Below, one piece after another: positions 44,296-55,060 of a DNA stretch of 64,000 nt. How positions within the stretch are numbered: the first letter of the stretch is position 1; every line of letters begins with the position of its first letter. Source of the stretch: Calliphora vicina (taxonomy: Eukaryota > Arthropoda > Insecta > Diptera > Calliphoridae). The position numbers were made by a program, and so were the translations under genes. A model generated the notes under the pieces. That model saw nothing but the letters and a program-made list of their open reading frames with translations, ran no database searches and had not been told where the DNA came from. Location: the NCBI RefSeq assembly GCF_958450345.1, contig NC_088782.1, forward strand, positions 99,478,358 through 99,542,357, written 5' to 3'.

Positions 44296-45249
44296 AGTTT
44301 GATTTCGCCCATTTTGGCGAATTTTTGTAAAAAAAATTATCCCGAAAAAAGTTCAGGTTAATCGGCTGGGACTAAGTCGTGCCGCAAGCCAGCTAAAGTT
44401 TTGTGGTGCATTTAAAAGGGGAAAAAATGCAATTTTTTCAGTTTTTGTAAAAATGTTACTATTAAATGATTACTTAATAGCCACATTTAATAGCAGCATA
44501 ACAAAATTAAAAAAATTTCAGTAGAATCAAAAAACTGTTTTTTTAAAGACATCACAATGAAAGTTGAAGACGGACTTTTTTGGCGAAAGAATACAGAAGA
44601 TGACGTCAGATTTTTACAGTGTGTAGATATGACCACTGCACATCGATTTCATACAAAACGTCAAAATTGACTCTCTTTAGAGGAACCAGTGTATGAATTT
44701 TTTTCTTGATAGGATACCGTTAACCTATTCGCAGGTATGACCAAATAAATTTAATTTTTTAACGGCAGTTTCAAAACTCCATTTTAAAGTTTTTGTTAAA
44801 CAAATTTCAGAATTTTTTGAGCATCACTTTGGAATTTATAGAGAATATAATAGGGAATAAAAGTATGACAATACCTCCTATAGTTTTTCTATACCTGCTA
44901 TTTAAATTTTGAGATTTTCGAAAAAAACTTATTATTTGGTCATATTTTGGCGAATGAACTCAACTTCCATACTATGAATTTTAAGTAAAACCTATTCAGA
45001 ATGATATTCTCCAGGTCATTTTTATTTTTCAAAAATTCTCAGTAAAATATTAATTACATTATTAAGGCAAAAATCAGGTATGAACAAAATATTTTGCCGT
45101 TTAAAAAATTTGTGGTCGAGATTAACAATTTTTTTAAGTTTGCTTCCTTTAAAAAATAAGTTTTGTTCAGCACTATTTAAATTGACAAGGTTTTTTACGA
45201 GTTCAGATGTTTGGGGTTATTTTAACCGCAAGTGCTATTAAGGGTTAAT

Positions 45250-45440
45250 TTCCATTTTTATTCAAATGTCCATATCTTGTATAGATATGTATTTTTCGGA
45301 CCTTTTCTTAAAGATTCCATATAAATTTTCGAATCGGATAGACCAAAAAAAAATTGGCATCATTTTTAATTTTTCATATTCCCGAGATACCCCAATTTTG
45401 GTCCTTGCGGATCCGCCAGCTCTTACATTACCATTAGTAG
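45250..45440 (+). repeat. Dispersed repeat related to 49440-49640
   Basis: AAAAAAATTGGCATCATTTT, followed by CGAGATACCCCA, recurs with changes at 49490-49540 (TTGGCATAATTTTGAATTTT...CGAGGTGCTCCA). Possibly another part of the repeat E family. Confidence 0.45.
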
Positions 45441-46689
45441 TATGTTCGTAGAATTTTGTTTCAAATATAACTAGAAATCGTGTACCATAGTACAAATAGC
45501 ATTCGTATTCATATTCATGCGAAAGAATATTTTCCTGTTTATTTGTGTTCAATTTACAGTGTGTACTGTAAAAAGTATTGCATGAATAAGCAGTGGGACT
45601 TAAATCTGATATTCCTATTACAGTTTATGCATCCATTCAAATTTGTATATTAGGGTGTGCCAGAGCACATTTTTTAACTATCTTAAAGCGGATTATGATT
45701 AACAATATAAAACTAATATCGTTTGTTCTTGCTCACGAAGGATTCAATATTAAATGCAAAATTATAATAATAATTTAAAAAAATGGGCCACAGTTTTTTT
45801 GGGCCATCTTAATAAATACTACATTCATAAGTAGATACAAACATGCACTTATGCATTGCTTTATTCTTTATTTCAATATATAGAAGACCACTTATGTAGT
45901 ATGTGTTGCTAGGAATTTGTACACCTTTTATTCATTTTCTTTAATAATTGCTACCTTAAGCTATTTTAATTGTCTAGAAGTTTATAATTGATGTTACTCT
46001 CTAAAAATGCCTGAACATGTTTAGAATTGGTCTACTTTTTTTTGTTATTTCTTTCAATTTCCCATAAATTACAACTGAATTCAATAGAAGTGGTTTCTTT
46101 TGCTGTTACCACAAAAATTGAAATAGAATTTTAAATTAAAATTTCAATTGTTAAAGTATGGAAATTTTCGTAAAACTTGAAGTTTTGTCGATTTGGTTTT
46201 GAAAAAAAATACGACAGGAATAAAACATCAATAAGGAAAAGTAGCATTTTCATGCACATTTTGGATATGTATACTATGAAAAATTTAGTTGTTGTTATTC
46301 AAATTAAACTGTGAATATTTGCTGAATAAAACTGAAATTCAAGAAAGAAATTACAAATATGATTTAGTTGCTCTTTTACAAAACTATGTTTTCTAGTGAA
46401 TACAAATCCAATCAGTTTAAAATAAAGGAAACTTTAAATCTTCTACAAAGATACATTTTTGAGATGCTACATAGTGGAGCACAATAGAAATATTTTGGAA
46501 ATAAATCTACCATTAATAACTGCCAGATGCAGTTGACATCGGACATAACTTACAGTCGATTTCATTAAAATTTCTCCTGCTAGGTAATTCATAAATAAGG
46601 AAATCACGTGAAAAAAGTTTCAAACAATAACTTTGAAAAAATAATTGAAAAACTTGAAAATGTTGAACCGGTTTTATTCTTTGATTCCT
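45441..46689. other. Unassigned AT-rich DNA
   Basis: No coding frame or repeat recognised. Confidence 0.42.
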
Positions 46690-48320
46690 AGGAACCTTTT
46701 TCTTTTCTTCTTGGATCAGCACACAGGGTATGACTAGGTAAATAGGTTATGGGAGTGAGGAAAGAGGGAGTTGTGTTTGTGGACATTCGATTTGAACTTT
46801 CCTAAATTGAAAATGACAGGAAAAACTTCATCGGGAAGTTTGTTCTACATACGGACTGTACGGCAAAATGAATTTGTCCTGTACTGTGTTGAGCGGTCTA
46901 CTGGCCAATCGACCACAAAAGGATGTGTTCTTGATGACGTGTATTTTGTAAAACTCTGCGGGTATTCGGAACAAGTTCCCTATGCCCTAATATATATAAT
47001 ATATGTCCTAATGTCATCAATAATCACTTTCGCCCTCTCCAGTACACGGTCGATATGTTCAAAAATAGTCTATGGTACCAGCCCATATATGAGAGTTGTA
47101 TTCAATTTCAGTCGTATATAGGTGGTGTAAATTGTGAGGAGATCAGATGGAGTAAAGTAATTCATACACAACAATAAATACAGATGAAGCGACATGGTCT
47201 GTCGCTCGTTTTTTTGTCAACATGCAACACTGATTCTTGTGGGCGTTGACAGCAACCCTATTCGCACGACCTCATTCAGAGATTGTCACAAGGTCCTGAT
47301 TAAAGGAATCATTCATGTTTCGCCTCATTGCCCAATCTCTGACACGTTTGGTCTATAACTGAATGAATATGAATGGCAAATGTTGCTGTCATCTGCAAAA
47401 GAGTAGATAGGGTTGGAAGTTTAACGTAGAAGGTCGTTTATAAAGATAAGAAATAGACTAGGAGAAAGGACGGAGCCTTGCGGTACCCCTGAATTGATCT
47501 TGAACTCGTTTGATGAAATTCCATCTATAACAACTCTTATAGCGCGATCTCTGGGAAAGCTCGATATAAATCGAGAGAAGTTATTACCGACACCAAAAGC
47601 AATAATTTTTGATAAAAGTGCACCATGCCACACTCTATCGAATCGAACCCCTTGGAAATATTTAGAGCTTTATTTTAGGCAAAAAAGCAAGACGCCCCTA
47701 GAGCGTCCTCTACGAAGGCTACACTAAAGGTAAGGTGGCTGAGTAGATTATTGGACTCTAAATACTTCACAAGATGTTAGTTAACCATACTCTCCATAAC
47801 TTTGGAAAGTGAAGAACTAATTGCTGTTAGGCAATAATTATCAGGGTTGTTAGCTTCTCTATTTTTAGGAATTGGCAATACATTAGCAACCTTCCGACAT
47901 ACAAAGTGCTGAAAAAGTTAGCAAAGGACTCTGCTTCAACACCATCTGACCCAGAAGATTTATTTTCGTTGAGATCCGATAAAACCCTTTTAACAGCACG
48001 AGCTCGAAAGAATATACTTGGCATAATCACTAATACTATTTCGAGTTTGGGCAGTGTTTGATCACTTTCCGTCATGCGGGAATTACTTGGGAATATTTAA
48101 TTTAGCTATAATGTTAGCTTTACCATTATTTAAAAGAGTCGGAATTGATGAACTAGCATTATCCTTTACTATTTTAACGAATGACCAAAAGCTTTTACTG
48201 CGGGGTGCAGTAGGAACTTTAGTACAAAGGCATTGCTCGTATAGAGTTTTTTCGCGCCTTAGTACTTTGACACATGAAGATCTTGCCTTTTTGTGTAGCA
48301 AATCAGTTTCTGCGTTTTGG
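46690..48320 (-). pseudogene. Jockey/CR1-like non-LTR retrotransposon relic (RT to 3' end)
   Basis: Minus strand, in order: a linker with FWSFVKIVKDNASSSIPTL (48083-48301 frame); RAVKRVLSDLNENKSSGSDG (the L...KS.GPDG start of the RT); palm motif A neighbourhood WHGALLSKIIAFGVG; INSGVPQGSVLSPSLFLIFI (motif B); FADDS near 47395 (motif C, both aspartates kept); ISEWGRANRVAVNAHKNQCC (thumb); and a C-terminus resembling LP..VFP..FNL.KFKSNVHK near 46800. The reading frame shifts repeatedly and has stops. The 5' part with the endonuclease is missing. Jockey/CR1 affiliation is by motif style; the exact clade is unsure. Plus-strand frame 46771-47121 is a shadow. Confidence 0.82.
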
Positions 48321-48732
48321 TTATTGCGCTAAGATGTAATTATTAAAAACCCTTACTATAATCTTTTTCGATATATTTCGAAAATAAATATTTATTTTGT
48401 ATTGTAGTTGCCACGTTCACTTTTACTAAAGTCTTTTTTTTTTTTACTTTCATGGGTGCACAAACATAATGTAAAAGCTTATAGGGTAAAGTATTTTTGA
48501 GAATTTTTTTAGATATTTCGGAAGAGGTTTAGAGGTCGCTCAAGCCAAAAATAGGGATTGTCGGCCTTTTTTGAGTTTTCTTCATAACTTTGCCAAAACC
48601 AACGACTTCTTTTACTTTTGAGAAAACATGTTGAATTCAATGTTCAAGCATTATTTTTGTGTGCCAAAACTATTAGTTTTTGCAATGAATTGGCTCATTA
48701 AGGAGCCCTATATTACAATTTTTCGTGATTTT
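48321..48732. other. Unassigned AT-rich DNA
   Basis: No element or coding frame recognised. Confidence 0.4.
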
Positions 48733-49395
48733 TACATAAATTTTGTAAATAACGCTTTATAACATTTAAAATTTTTATGAAAATAAAACACACCTAACAA
48801 TCAATTAATTCTTAATAATTTAGGGACAATAATTTTTGAATTTGCTTTTACCATTCCTAAGTTATATAAAGAATACGAAAACTTTTATATACACAAAGTG
48901 ATTTTTATGTGTATACACCATCATAGTGTAATCAAACTACAGGTCTTAATTTCAAAGATAAAATTGGGTACAATCTTTTCTATTGCTACATGGACGAAGC
49001 TTATTGCATTTGTTTGGAATCCATCCATTATTTCTGCTAGCCCCTATACGATTGCCCTATCTAAAAATAGATAAGCTCTCATAAATATCTTAGTTATAAA
49101 GATATCTAAACCAAATTGAGCGCAAATAAGTTTAATATAAGCTAAAGTCGCGCCTACTAAATTTTGTGACGATCGGTCAATAATTAGTCATAGCTCCCAT
49201 ACAAGGTCCACTTCAGAAAATCATTTTAATTAGCACAAATCTTTTAAAAATGTTGGTACATTTTAAAAGAAAACAATGAAAAGAAAATTGTTGTCCCTAG
49301 ATTATTAAGAATTAATTGATTTTTCAATTTGCATTGTTAGTTTTTTTTTCATTTTCATAAAAATTATAAAGCGTTATTTACAAAATTTAAATAAG
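48733..49395. mobile_element. Foldback/MITE with ~105-bp inverted arms, HINE fragment inside
   Basis: 48733-48840 (ATTTTGTAAATAACGCTTTA ... AATTAATTCTTAATAATTTA) pairs with 49270-49390. The loop of about 430 bp contains TGACGATCGGTCAATAATTA and CATAGCTCCCATAC at 49165-49205, the minus form of the 152-bp unit, so a HINE-A/C-type remnant (48895-49262) was inserted into it. No target duplication seen. Confidence 0.68.
48895..49262 (-). mobile_element. HINE-A/C-type internal remnant
   Basis: Contains the complement of GGGAGCTATGACTAATTATT and TTCTGAAGTGGACC. A TATACACCATCATAGTG near 48911 looks like a damaged 3' terminal motif. No tetranucleotide array remains. Confidence 0.5.
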
Positions 49396-49439
49396 CGTTT
49401 AACGGAACGGTTGGGGACCAGATTTTTATTAAATGACAT

Positions 49440-49794
49440 GCGGTTTTGACAGTGGTAATAGATTCCATAATTATTCAATCGAATCGCGAAAAAAAAATTG
49501 GCATAATTTTGAATTTTTGATATAACCGAGGTGCTCCACTTGTTGTTTTAAGCAAAAATTGCATTGTTGTTTTAAGCAAAAATTAAACATATCAAAACCT
49601 CCTCTATAGCTCGTTTGGAAGTTACAGATTTATTTCAACTTTTTTTCATAATGTGCCTTTTTTACTTCTATGATGCTATTATAACATAAGTATTGAAAGA
49701 CAAATATTTATGAAGACATAAGCTTAAATTCATTAAAGAGCCATTTCATTAGATTCTAATCAACCAAATTCACTTCAACAATTGTGTTAAATAC
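49440..49794 (+). repeat. Dispersed repeat related to 45250-45440, then unassigned
   Basis: See the 45250 copy. It also has a short direct repeat, TTGTTGTTTTAAGCAAAAAT, twice at about 49540-49583. Confidence 0.45.
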
Positions 49795-49990
49795 TATTTA
49801 TCATAGACAACAACCAGATAGGTAACTGAGAGCCAAAAACCTAAGACTGTTGTCAAAAACCTAATTCATGAGAATGTATTGCATGTATTTTGTTATTGTA
49901 TCACCCGTATGTGTGAGAAGAGAGTAATTTTTCCATATATATTACTCTCTCCTTCCGTTCTATGTGTTTATTCTATGCTATTTATGCTTT
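49795..49990 (-). repeat. Repeat F, copy 2
   Basis: Inverted copy of 11626-11822: CAACAACCAGATAGGTAACT, ATGAGAATGTATTGCATGTA, ATCACCCGTATGTGTGAGAA and ACTCTCTCCTTCCGTTCTAT. Confidence 0.65.
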
Positions 49991-50239
49991 ATAATTTACA
50001 TAAATATTCATGTGTTACGGAAATATATATTAGGCTTAGAACTTTCAAACGGGCCACATCACATCAAAGACAAAAGTTTCTAGGCAACTTTTGAAAATAA
50101 TTATACAAACAAAGAAAATTCCATGTACACTTAAGAATTGATAACAGGGGCCCTGTTAAATAGTTTTCTTTGTCAGTACACCTTAACTAGTGATAATACC
50201 TAATTTCAGTTAAAACCATAATAATAAAAATAAACTTAT

Positions 50240-50489
50240 GGTCAATTCAAAAGGTCTCTTATCATGTCATATTGTCATAATGTCCTAACATTTCATAATG
50301 GTTTTTATTGTTTTTCGAGCAAAAGATGTCCTAAAATAATACTACTCTGTATGCTATGTTTATTGTGTTATCGTAACCAACCAGCAGAGACCTACGCCGA
50401 ATGCCTAAGAGTCGGTTAAGCTGAGCTGCCGAGTCGTGATATATTAGGACATTATGATAATATGACATAAGAGACATTGTGAATTGACC
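50240..50489. mobile_element. 250-bp MITE with ~47-bp terminal inverted repeats
   Basis: The left end GGTCAATTCAAAAGGTCTCT, through CATATTGTCATAATGTCCTAA, pairs with the complement of the right end TTAGGACATTATGATAATAT...GAATTGACC. The arms differ by a few substitutions and a 4-base indel. The loop is relatively GC-rich (CCAACCAGCAGAGACCTACG). Flanks AAACTTAT and AAATATAT agree at 6 of 8 positions, too weak to call a duplication. Confidence 0.82.
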
Positions 50490-51345
50490 AAATATATATG
50501 TAATAAAAGGTTTGTTAAAACTTATTATAAATATATGGGTTTGAGTTTACATGCACTTGTATTATAATTTTCTATAATTTTACTATAAATATAGTTTTCA
50601 TAACCTAAAATCATAAATATTTATGAATTTCCAGCAGAACAGAAACAAAGTTATTTAAAATTATTCAACATTATTACTAACTAAAACTTTCTTTTTATAA
50701 TACACATATGTTTCGACTGAATATGTATGAATATGTAGTATGTGTTAATTTTGTGATGTGTATTTCTCTATGTAAATCTTTAAATATATATGTCCATTAT
50801 ACAAAATTAGTGAGTATTAAGAATTTTATGCAAATAAGCATCAAAATGCATTGATATTTATATACATATACATTAGAGCGACTCACTTAATATGAAAATG
50901 TAAAATGTAATTTTGTTACCCCCTTATGGTTTGTTTTATGAAGTTTCATAATATATATTGGGGCTAGTAATAGCCGTTCCAATATCTATATAGATAAAAA
51001 TCAAATGTCGTTGGTTGGTAATTGCATTAGTTGAGAAAGACCCGAATGATTTAGACAATTTTTTTTTTAAATGTTGACCATAGTCCAACTTAGGTTTTGG
51101 CTAATTTTTTGTTTAAATCTTTGTTTAATTTTTTTTTTAAATGTTGGCCATAGTTTAAGTTTTTACTGAAAGAAAAATTTATCACGCCAATTTTGTTTCG
51201 ATATATCCAAAATCGCAGGACGCCTGGACCGATTTGGCATTTTTTTAATGTTCCCAATAGTCCGCAAATGTACTTAATAAGTCCACGTCCACTTAATAAA
51301 TACATCTGCAAAAGCGATCGAACTGTCATATTTCAGACCAAAATT
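50490..51345. other. Unassigned AT-rich DNA
   Basis: AATGTTG(A/G)CCATAGT occurs twice (51070 and 51140), each after a poly-T run. No coding frame is supported. Confidence 0.42.
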
Positions 51346-51840
51346 CAATTACTTATATAAAAACTCACAATAACTGAAATAATTAATAATTGGCCAATAA
51401 GCGTTTAATCAAGAAACGGAGCTCGATCTGTGATCACTCATATTTCTGACAAAATATCGATTTTTTATATAAAAACTCGCAATATCTAAAATCGCTAATA
51501 ACTTTGCCAATAAGCGTTTTACCAAGAAAAGGAGCTCGATCTGTGATCACTCATATTTCTGTAAAAAAAATCGATTTTTTATATAAAAACTCACAATATC
51601 TAAATTTGCTAATAACTTGGCCAATATCCGTTTAATCAAGAAAAGGAGCTCTACGATCACTCATATTTCAGAACAGAAATCGAATTTTTTGTATAAAAAC
51701 TCAAAATATGTAAATTCGCTAATATCTTGGCCAATAAGAGTTTAATCAATAAAAGGAGTTCGATATGTGATCACTCATATTTCTGGCCATATTTCAGACC
51801 AAAATTCGATTACTTATATAAAAACTCAAAATATGTACAT
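51346..51840 (+). repeat. Tandem array, ~4 units of about 115-120 bp
   Basis: Each unit reads ATATAAAAACTCACAATATC, GCTAATAACTTGGCCAATAA, GCGTTTAATCAAGAAAAGGA, GCTCGATCTGTGATCACTCA, TATTTCTG, then a T-rich AATCGATTTTTTATA link. Units 1-3 are complete, unit 4 is more diverged, and a fifth partial start lies at 51815. A probable local satellite seed; no terminal repeats. Confidence 0.88.
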
Positions 51841-52104
51841 TGGTTTACATGTATTGTGTTCTTGCAAGACTTAGGATTTTGACAGCAGACTTAGTTTCTT
51901 TATTCTATTACCATAAGATTCATTGTACATATTTTAAAATCTTTTAAAATTTATATCAACATAACCCAATATGAATAAAAATTATCATTCAACAATACGT
52001 TTTTTTTCTTATCTTAAGTATTTTTACCCATTTCAAACCGCTTCTCACAAATTCACAAGTCGAACAGAAGCTTTTTTAACTGTTTGAAAACTAGTTACGT
52101 AGTA
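51841..52104. other. Unassigned DNA, possibly the 3' part of the mariner relic
   Basis: On the minus strand RFEMGKNT near 52030 could correspond to the (L)PERWEK... C-terminal motif of mariner transposases. This is weak. Confidence 0.3.
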
Positions 52105-52480
52105 TTCAAAAAAAAAAATAACATGTGGCGTTGACATGATGGAATATTACGGTTTAATGTCTGGTATATTCTAAGCTTTTTTCGGCCAAAGCTAGATTCT
52201 AATGAATCAGTTGCATTCGGTACATGTTCCCTTCGTTAGACTGGTCATATTTTAGTAGCTCATAATATATAGGATCCATTTGCTCCCACTAAATACAGAG
52301 ACTTACCTTAGCGCCATTGATATTTTGCTTTGGTGTTGTTTCTACTGGTTGGCCGGATTTCACGTATGCTCACTTATGCTTCGAGTTATCGTAATGGATT
52401 AATTTTCCATTGCAAGTAATGACTCAGTTCGTATCGTACCCAAATTCCCTGCTTTTGGAAGACTTCGGTCTTCTATAGAA
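52105..52480 (-). pseudogene. mariner transposase relic
   Basis: Minus strand frame: LIHYDNSKHK, stop, AYVKSGQPVETTPKQNINGA, KVSLCI, stop, WEQMDPIYYELLKYDQSNEG, NMYRMQL..., then IFHHVNATC. Mariner transposases read TGDE.WI.YDN..R...W...G.......K..IH..KVML.IWWD..G.I.YE.L......I....Y..QL......HDNAR.H. All blocks are present in order. The first catalytic aspartate region reads TCNG instead of TGDE, and HDNARPH reads HVNATC, so two catalytic aspartates are gone and three in-frame stops are present. Terminal inverted repeats were not identified. Confidence 0.87.
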
Positions 52481-52617
52481 AAATAAAAATCGTTCATAAT
52501 GGTTATCAAAGACCAAAAAATTGTGGGAGGGCTAAAATTGTTTTGAGTTATTTATAATTGTTCTTACGGGATATATTTTTTGCAGTTATTTTTTCTTTAA
52601 CCGATTGCTTATTTAAA

Positions 52618-54722
52618 CAAGTAAGAGTACTATATTCGGCCGTGCCGAATCTTAAATACCCTCCACCTAACTATGATGGTATAAAAACTGAAATAATATA
52701 ACAATTGTTAGAAAGACTAGTTTACGTAGAAGATATTTTATTTCATATGTACAAAAAATTCTATCTAATTCAGCAATTTATAACTGAAATTCCTATTAGA
52801 ACGTATGAAATTTAACAATTTATATAATTAATAATTAGTTAATACGTTTGGATCAACATTTTTCCCTTTTAACCTCAAGTGAAGAAACAGAGTATAAAAA
52901 AGGGTATACAAATATATTTAGACAAATTTCAAAATATTTGGTTGTGCAACTTATGTGGGAGCTATGACCTATGATTCGATTGTCATAAAATATTTTTATG
53001 TGATTTTGATGTATTTATATGAGAGCTGTGGCCAATTATGGACCAATATTCACAAAATTCAGTATTATGATTTTTGAATACAAATTACTGATCTGTGTAC
53101 TATTTTGGTTTAATATATGGCTGCTATGACCTATTATGGTCCTAAGTATTTAAGGGCTATTTTTGTAGAATTTCATATAAACAACGCTATTAACAAGAGT
53201 GGACCTTATATGGGAGCTATGCCGAATTATAGACCAATATTTAAAAAATCTTGTACGATCCTTGGATACAAATTACTGATCCGTGTAAAATGTTCGTTCA
53301 GTATAAATTTTTATGGATATTTGTGCAAGTTAATGTGTTTTCCTGGGCCAATCATCATAAAATTTGGTACATCGATTTTTGTATATACTGAATAAATTTG
53401 TTTTGAATTTCAACCTGATAACTATATTTGTAAGAAATTTATGAGGATTTTAGTGATTTTCGGGAGTGGACCTTATATGGGAGCTATGGTTAAATATGGA
53501 CCGATATTCACAAAATCCAAAAGTATGATTACTGGATACAAATTACTGATCTGTGCATAATTTCATTTTGATATCGATATGTTTTTAATATTTTTTAAGG
53601 TTAATATCTTTTATCGGAAATGGGCCTTATAGGGGAGCTATGACCAATTACCGGCCAATCTGCATAAAATTTGATACAGTGATATCTATGTATAGGAGTA
53701 TAATTTTTGTCGAATTTTAGCATGATAAATGTATTTGTAAGCATAAGGATTTATGAGTACTTAACTGATTTTTGGAAGTGGACCTTATATGGGGGCTATG
53801 GTCAAATATGGACCGATATTCACAAAATCCAGTAGTATGATTTCTAAATATATACTACGGATGTGTGTGAAATTTTGTTTTGATATTGATATTTTGTAGA
53901 TATTTATGTACGTTATTGTGTTTTTCGGAAGTGGTCCTTATATGGGAGCTATAACCAATTATCGGCCGATCTTCATAGAATTATGTACAGCGATTTTGGT
54001 ATATATTGGTATTATTCGTGTCGAATTTCAACTTGATAGCGATATTTATAAGACATTTATGCTTATTTAAGAGATTTTCGGAAGTGTACTTTATATGGGG
54101 GCTATGGTCAAATATGGGCCGATCCACGAAAAATTTTGCAATATAATTTCTTTTACCACGAAACTTATTTTTGCTGAATTTTATGTGGATATTCCTATTC
54201 TGAAGGCATTTATAGACCATAGAACCATATTTCGGGAAGAAATTTGTATGGGGGCTAGGAGAAATCATGAACCGATTCTTATAATTTTCACCAGAGTTAC
54301 TCCTTTTATCACAAAAGTAACGAGTGCAAAATTTTATGATATTAGCTGCAATATATTTACAAAAAATTTCCAAAAACATGTGAAAATTATAATTTTTTTT
54401 GAGGTTGTCCCACATTTGCATTCATAACTTTGGTTCCACTGTACCGATTTCGCTGATTTTTAATACCAAACTTCTTAGGACAATAATAAACATTTTTCTT
54501 GCAACGCTACTAAGTTTGTTTGCGTATTTTGGACGTGAGCGTGTTTTACACAGACGGACAGACGGACAGACAGACGGACATTGCTCAATCGACTTAGAAT
54601 TTCATAAGGATCAATAATATATATACTTTGTTGGGTCTCAGATGAATATTACTTAATGTTACACACGGAATGACAAACTTATATATACCCTCATTCACCA
54701 CTTATGGTGGTGGAGGGTATAA
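52618..54722 (+). mobile_element. HINE-A copy, complete reference
   Basis: Undisturbed full-length element of 2.1 kb. The 5' module (52618-52898) has CAAGTAAGAGTAC, the ATTCGGCcgtGCCGAAT palindrome and ATACCCTCCACC, and ends CAGAGTATAAAAAA. The 3' module has the 152-bp units, the GACR array (54553-54580) and ACCACTTATGGTGGTGGAGG followed by GTATAAAAAA. It keeps both the empty site of the Helitron (about 53390, GTATATACTG) and the empty site of the RT/E insert (about 52803). The minus-strand frame 53981-54421 is a by-product. Confidence 0.93.
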
Positions 54723-55060
54723 AAAAGAGCACTTATTTTGGGTCCCTAGTTTAAATAATCAACATGTGTTTTTATATAAATCCACGTTTATAATTCACAA
54801 TAATATACACACTTAAATTACACTTTATAATGTACAAGGATGCAGTTGATGTTAAGTCCAACACCGCCTATGGTACACCGACCACCGACTGTAACCGCTG
54901 TCACCATTTATACAAAGCGCCATGTTCCTTCCAGTTGCTTCATGAATGATCTTAACGGACAAAATTAGAAGGTTCGAATACTAGAGCTTTTAGCAAATTC
55001 AATGTTAATGTTAGCAGATTAAATATTTAGTGTTACCTTTCTTATAAACAATGTTAATAA
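54723..55060. other. Degenerate relative of the solo LTR family
   Basis: CCACGTTTATAATTCACAAT and CACTTTATAATGTACAAGGA resemble ACACGTTTATAAATTC...CACTTTATAATGTACACGA in the LTRs at 30977 and 37951; AGAGCTTTTAGC and ATGATCTTAACGG are further weak echoes. No ends found. Confidence 0.4.

Larger units (their letters stand above)
42000..44955. mobile_element. Large inverted-repeat structure around a piggyBac relic
   Basis: Two pairs of inverted segments in nested order: 42000-42265 with 44705-44960 (shared GATAGGATACCGTTAACC/ GGTTAACGGTATCCTAT, TTTTTAACGGCAGTTTCAAA), and 42476-42662 with 44281-44470 (shared TTTTTACAAAAACTGAAAAA and GCGGCACG.CTTAG.CCCA). The stretches between the two pairs do not match. 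The centre holds piggyBac transposase remains and a 0.38-kb MITE. Whether the arms belong to the piggyBac or are a separate foldback element is not settled. Confidence 0.65.

Noticed and set aside
46771..47121. Plus-strand 116-codon frame
   Set aside because: It is the antisense shadow of the Jockey/CR1-like RT C-terminal region, which shows the expected motifs on the minus strand.
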